Source of the DNA: Pirellula staleyi DSM 6068
GTDB lineage: Bacteria > Planctomycetota > Planctomycetia > Pirellulales > Pirellulaceae
Direction of reading: 5' to 3'
Assembly: GCA_945875845.1 (NCBI GenBank)
Contig: CAMCMB010000064.1
Span: 1-41,912, forward strand
Length of the DNA stretch: 41,912 nt
Made by a program: the position numbers and the translations under genes. Positions 39,636 through 41,912 of the stretch are shown here, piece after piece. The notes below the pieces were generated by a model. It ran no database searches. It had not been told where the DNA came from and saw only the letters and a list, made by a program, of their open reading frames with translations. Numbering within the stretch: the stretch's first letter is position 1; every line of letters starts with the position of its first letter.

Positions 39636-41291
39636 CTACTTGCTAACGCACCCTTGATCTGCTTGTGTCGTTAACGCGGCGAAGTCGGCAAGGTATCCTC
39701 GGGGATGTGCAACACGGATCGGAATGGCGATTCGTTGTGAGAAATCAACCTCTGCATGGATCGTTCCTTGCTCAAGATCAAAAGAGATACGATCGCCGTC
39801 TTGAATCTTTCCGATAGGTCCCCCCAAGGCAGCTTCAGGAGCACAATGAACGCCGATTGCTCCGCTCGACACACCCGAAACTCGCGTGTCGGAAATGAGC
39901 GCGACTTTTCCTTTCAGTGCTGGCATGGACAATGCTGCAGCGGCCACATGCACCTCGGGCATACCAGCCGCTACCGGGCCTAGTCCTCTCAAGACGACCA
40001 CATCACCCGGGCGAATTCGATTCTCTACCGCCGCATCCGTCACACTCTTTCCGGATTCGAAGCAGATTGCGTTCCCAGAAAATCGATTTCCGTCCGACGC
40101 AGAGACCTTGAAGACAATTCCGTCGGGAGCCACATTGCCATAACAGACTTGAATATCTGCGTAGTCCTTCCATGGTTGTCCGAGCGGTGCAATGAGCCCA
40201 TTGTCCAATGAAACCTCTGGGGCTGCGTTCAGGTTCACTTCAAGTGTTTCGCCGGTTACCGTCATGCAGTCTCCATTTAACACTCCAGCTTTCATCAAAT
40301 GGCGAAGCAGCATGGTTGTGCCGCCTAGACGATGCAAGTCAACCATGGTTCCTGTGCCTCGCGGTGCGAAATTGCAATACACGGGCGTTCGTCGGCATAT
40401 CGATTGGATATCGCGAAGCCCGAACTCCACGTTTGCTTCGCGCGCCAAAGCAAGCAAGTGAAGTACACCATTGGTCGAGCCGCCCACCGCCGCGATGGCA
40501 GACATCGCGTTCTGAAACGCTTGACGGGTTAAGATGTTTCGTGGACGAATATCACCTTCGAGCAATTTGCGAATCGCAGCACCTGCTCGAAAGCCATCGG
40601 ATGACTTTGCCTCGTCGATGGCTGGAATGGAGGATGTGTTTGGCAAACTTAGGCCGATCGCTTCCATGGCGATACCCCATGTATTAAAGGACGCCGCGAT
40701 CCCGCAGCCTCCCGGACCAGGGCAGGCCGTTCGAAGAACCGCTTCCGCCTCGTCCGCATCCATTTGCCCTGCATGAAGACGAGCTTGTGCATCATAGACA
40801 TCCAAGATCGTTGTTGGGCGACCTTGATAGCAGCCAGGCATAATCGAACCGCCGTTGACAATCAGGCCCGGAAAATTGGTTCTGGCTAGCGCCATCGCAA
40901 AGCCTGGTCCATTCTTGTCGCAATGGTGCAATCCAATGAGCGCGTCGTAACGATGCGCCCTGCAAACCATATCGGCAGCGTTGGCGATTTGATTGCGACT
41001 TGCGAGCGATGCTCCTCCATCGGGACCGCCTTGCACGAGATTGTCGCTGACAGCAGGTACGCCAAACGGAAATCCGATCAAGCCTGCATCGGTACAACCC
41101 GATTGAATGCTCTTTGCCAAGGCATAGCTGTGAACATTGCACAGGTTGCCCTCTAGGAGAGGAGTCCCGATTCCTATTTGAGCCTTATCGAAGTCAGCAG
41201 GCTGAAAACCCAGACCCCAGAAAAATGCATTGACGCCTCGTTGCCATCCATTCGTCAGATGCCGAGAATTCCAATTCAAGTTTGTAGTCAT
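39636..41291 (-). CDS. ilvD: Dihydroxy-acid dehydratase (IlvD/Edd family)
   Basis: A 551-residue enzyme of branched-chain amino acid synthesis (dihydroxy acids to 2-keto acids). Three cysteines expected to hold a [2Fe-2S] cluster are present: C51 (NLCNVHS), C124 (HHCDKNGPG) and C196 (CPGPGGC). 'VNGGSIMPG', 'GLSLPNTSSIPA', 'AVGGSTNGVLHLLALA' and the C-terminal 'VSGVSSGAIGVHCAPEAALGGPIG' are family signatures. The N-terminus (SRHLTNGWQRGVNAFFWGLGF) departs from the usual 'R-P-RA-L-A-G' pattern, so another IlvD/Edd dehydratase, such as a sugar-acid dehydratase, is possible. Without other ilv genes nearby the specificity rests on similarity. Confidence 0.85.
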   Translation of the reverse strand: MTTNLNWNSRHLTNGWQRGVNAFFWGLGFQPADFDKAQIGIGTPLLEGNLCNVHSYALAKSIQSGCTDAGLIGFPFGVPAVSDNLVQGGPDGGASLASRNQIANAADMVCRAHRYDALIGLHHCDKNGPGFAMALARTNFPGLIVNGGSIMPGCYQGRPTTILDVYDAQARLHAGQMDADEAEAVLRTACPGPGGCGIAASFNTWGIAMEAIGLSLPNTSSIPAIDEAKSSDGFRAGAAIRKLLEGDIRPRNILTRQAFQNAMSAIAAVGGSTNGVLHLLALAREANVEFGLRDIQSICRRTPVYCNFAPRGTGTMVDLHRLGGTTMLLRHLMKAGVLNGDCMTVTGETLEVNLNAAPEVSLDNGLIAPLGQPWKDYADIQVCYGNVAPDGIVFKVSASDGNRFSGNAICFESGKSVTDAAVENRIRPGDVVVLRGLGPVAAGMPEVHVAAAALSMPALKGKVALISDTRVSGVSSGAIGVHCAPEAALGGPIGKIQDGDRISFDLEQGTIHAEVDFSQRIAIPIRVAHPRGYLADFAALTTQADQGCVSK

Positions 41292-41632
41292 AGAGTGCTA
41301 ATGTCCGCGAGGAGGGCTTCCGCATGCCTACGGAAACCCATTGGGGGAAAAGTCTAAGTTCGAATGAGAAGCTATGATAGACGATCCGCGCCACTCGTTT
41401 CACTCCTCGGCCGCGAGCGGATGGACCAACCAGCAGAAATAAACGCGATCGAGGAGGGGGCCCAGTTACGCTGCTCAACACAAATATTGACCCCTCTACC
41501 CCGGTACTCCGCCTCATCTTTACCCACATTTCGCAGTACGCAAGACTCGAAATACCAATGGATTTGCGTGAAAATGCAACGCCACAAAACTAAGCTAGAA
41601 ATCTAGAAAAAACAAAATCGGTCGGCAAGCAT
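41292..41632. other. Upstream region of ilvD with a leader hairpin; otherwise no gene seen
   Basis: On the minus strand, just before ilvD, ggtttccg (41338-41331) pairs with cggaagcc (41322-41315), an 8-bp stem with one G-U pair about 24 nt before the ATG. It could be a leader structure, but no leader peptide or T-box features are visible. Further right, 41512-41530 is an exact inverted copy of 26862-26880. Nearby 'ttgacccctc' segments resemble the edges of scattered mobile repeats. No ORF here is convincing. Confidence 0.4.
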
Positions 41633-41689
41633 AGATGGATGGCCCCATGAATCAGATGGATAACCCCATGAATCACGCCCCATGAGCCA
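41633..41689. repeat. Imperfect 21-nt tandem repeat
   Basis: agatggatggccccatgaatc (41633-41653) is followed by agatggataaccccatgaatc (41654-41674) with two differences, and then by a shortened third unit containing gccccatgagcc. It lies beside the palindromic repeat at 41709-41779 in a region with no gene. Confidence 0.7.
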
Positions 41690-41708
41690 CGCAATGAGAC
41701 ATGCACAA

Positions 41709-41779
41709 GTCGTTCCCGCGCAGGCGGGAATCCAGTGGAGTGCGAGTGAGGACCGGGTTCCCACCTACGCGGGAATGAC
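41709..41779. repeat. Palindromic repeat, family E
   Basis: The left arm gtcgttcccgcgcaggcggg (41709 onwards) is matched by an inverted right arm ending at 41779 whose complement reads gtcattcccgcgtaggtggg; the arms agree over about 25 nt with a few mismatches. 'gtcattcccgcg-aggcgggaatcc' repeats are common across many bacterial genomes. The remaining 133 nt to the window edge hold no supported feature. Confidence 0.7.
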
Positions 41780-41912
41780 GGACAAGCGGGAATCTCACTC
41801 ATAGGTACATGACGGGGCTTCCCAATCGCTACGCCAACGCCGCATTTAAGATCACGCGAATCAACCGTGAATGGACTCACCCACTCGCGAAACATCCCGA
41901 GGCTGCGTTTTG

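Noticed and set aside
41590-41895. 101-codon minus-strand frame
   Set aside because: It translates the 21-nt tandem repeat and the family E palindrome (FPRRWEP-type text is typical of such repeats).
41809-41912. Plus-strand frame starting ATG at 41809 and open to the window edge (MTGLPNRYANAAF...)
   Set aside because: The opposite strand is open over the same bases and neither reading matches a family; only 34 codons are visible, so no call is possible.

Overview
The window reads as a chromosomal segment of a planctomycete, most likely of the Pirellula/Rhodopirellula group. This rests on gene content: a secreted protein with the LEPR-XLL N-terminal motif, a DUF1559 pseudopilin, a sulfatase, DUF1080, DUF1573, DUF3500 and DUF4159 proteins, PQQ-propeller and VCBS-repeat proteins, and the RDD/SpoIIM/DUF4129/DUF4350 membrane operon. 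No rRNA, tRNA, CRISPR array or replication origin was seen.

Layout. 1-570: the left edge is the start of what looks like an IS110-type transposase (minus strand) with a strongly structured 150-nt leader, abutting a palindromic repeat. 574-4313: a DUF3500 protein and a large secreted metzincin-type metalloprotease, followed by a decayed group II intron 3' end (domains V and VI) and a palindromic repeat. 4846-8724: five same-strand genes (pseudopilin, MauE-DUF1573 fusion, secreted 10-cysteine peptide with its own terminator, membrane-anchored unknown, DUF1573-like protein), which I judge the best candidate for an undescribed system. 8962-13886 (minus): a tightly overlapping operon of prc protease, PQQ-propeller membrane protein, ruvC and ruvA. 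14205-18552 (plus): a RadC-family protein with an extra N-terminal winged-helix-like region, a DUF1080 protein, a VCBS-repeat protein and a DUF4159 protein, with two repeat families between them. 18812-23047 (minus): a ceramidase-like protein translationally coupled to a haem-motif/terpene-cyclase-fold protein, then xylulokinase. 23185-25838 (plus): a solute-binding-like lipoprotein and an RlmI-type rRNA methyltransferase.

25840-27146 is a stretch of decay: a second copy of the repeat seen at 4.5 kb, the broken 3' end of a fadB-like gene carrying a 13-bp duplication, a doubtful small membrane ORF and inverted repeats. 27147-32301 (plus) is the RDD-SpoIIM-membrane protein-DUF4129-DUF4350 operon, coupled by overlapping ATGA junctions; the MoxR ATPase and DUF58 genes that usually belong to this set are absent downstream. 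32509-41291 holds ordinary genes: sulfatase, MFS transporter, HtrA protease, YbaB, DUF4190 protein, CTP synthase (pyrG) and dihydroxy-acid dehydratase (ilvD). The last 600 nt contain only repeats.

Themes: many stop/start overlaps (ATGA or TTGA) indicate translational coupling within operons, and intergenic gaps are filled with several families of palindromic interspersed repeats, two of them present here in two nearly identical copies. Family names come from recognising sequence motifs by eye; no database search or folding calculation was run.
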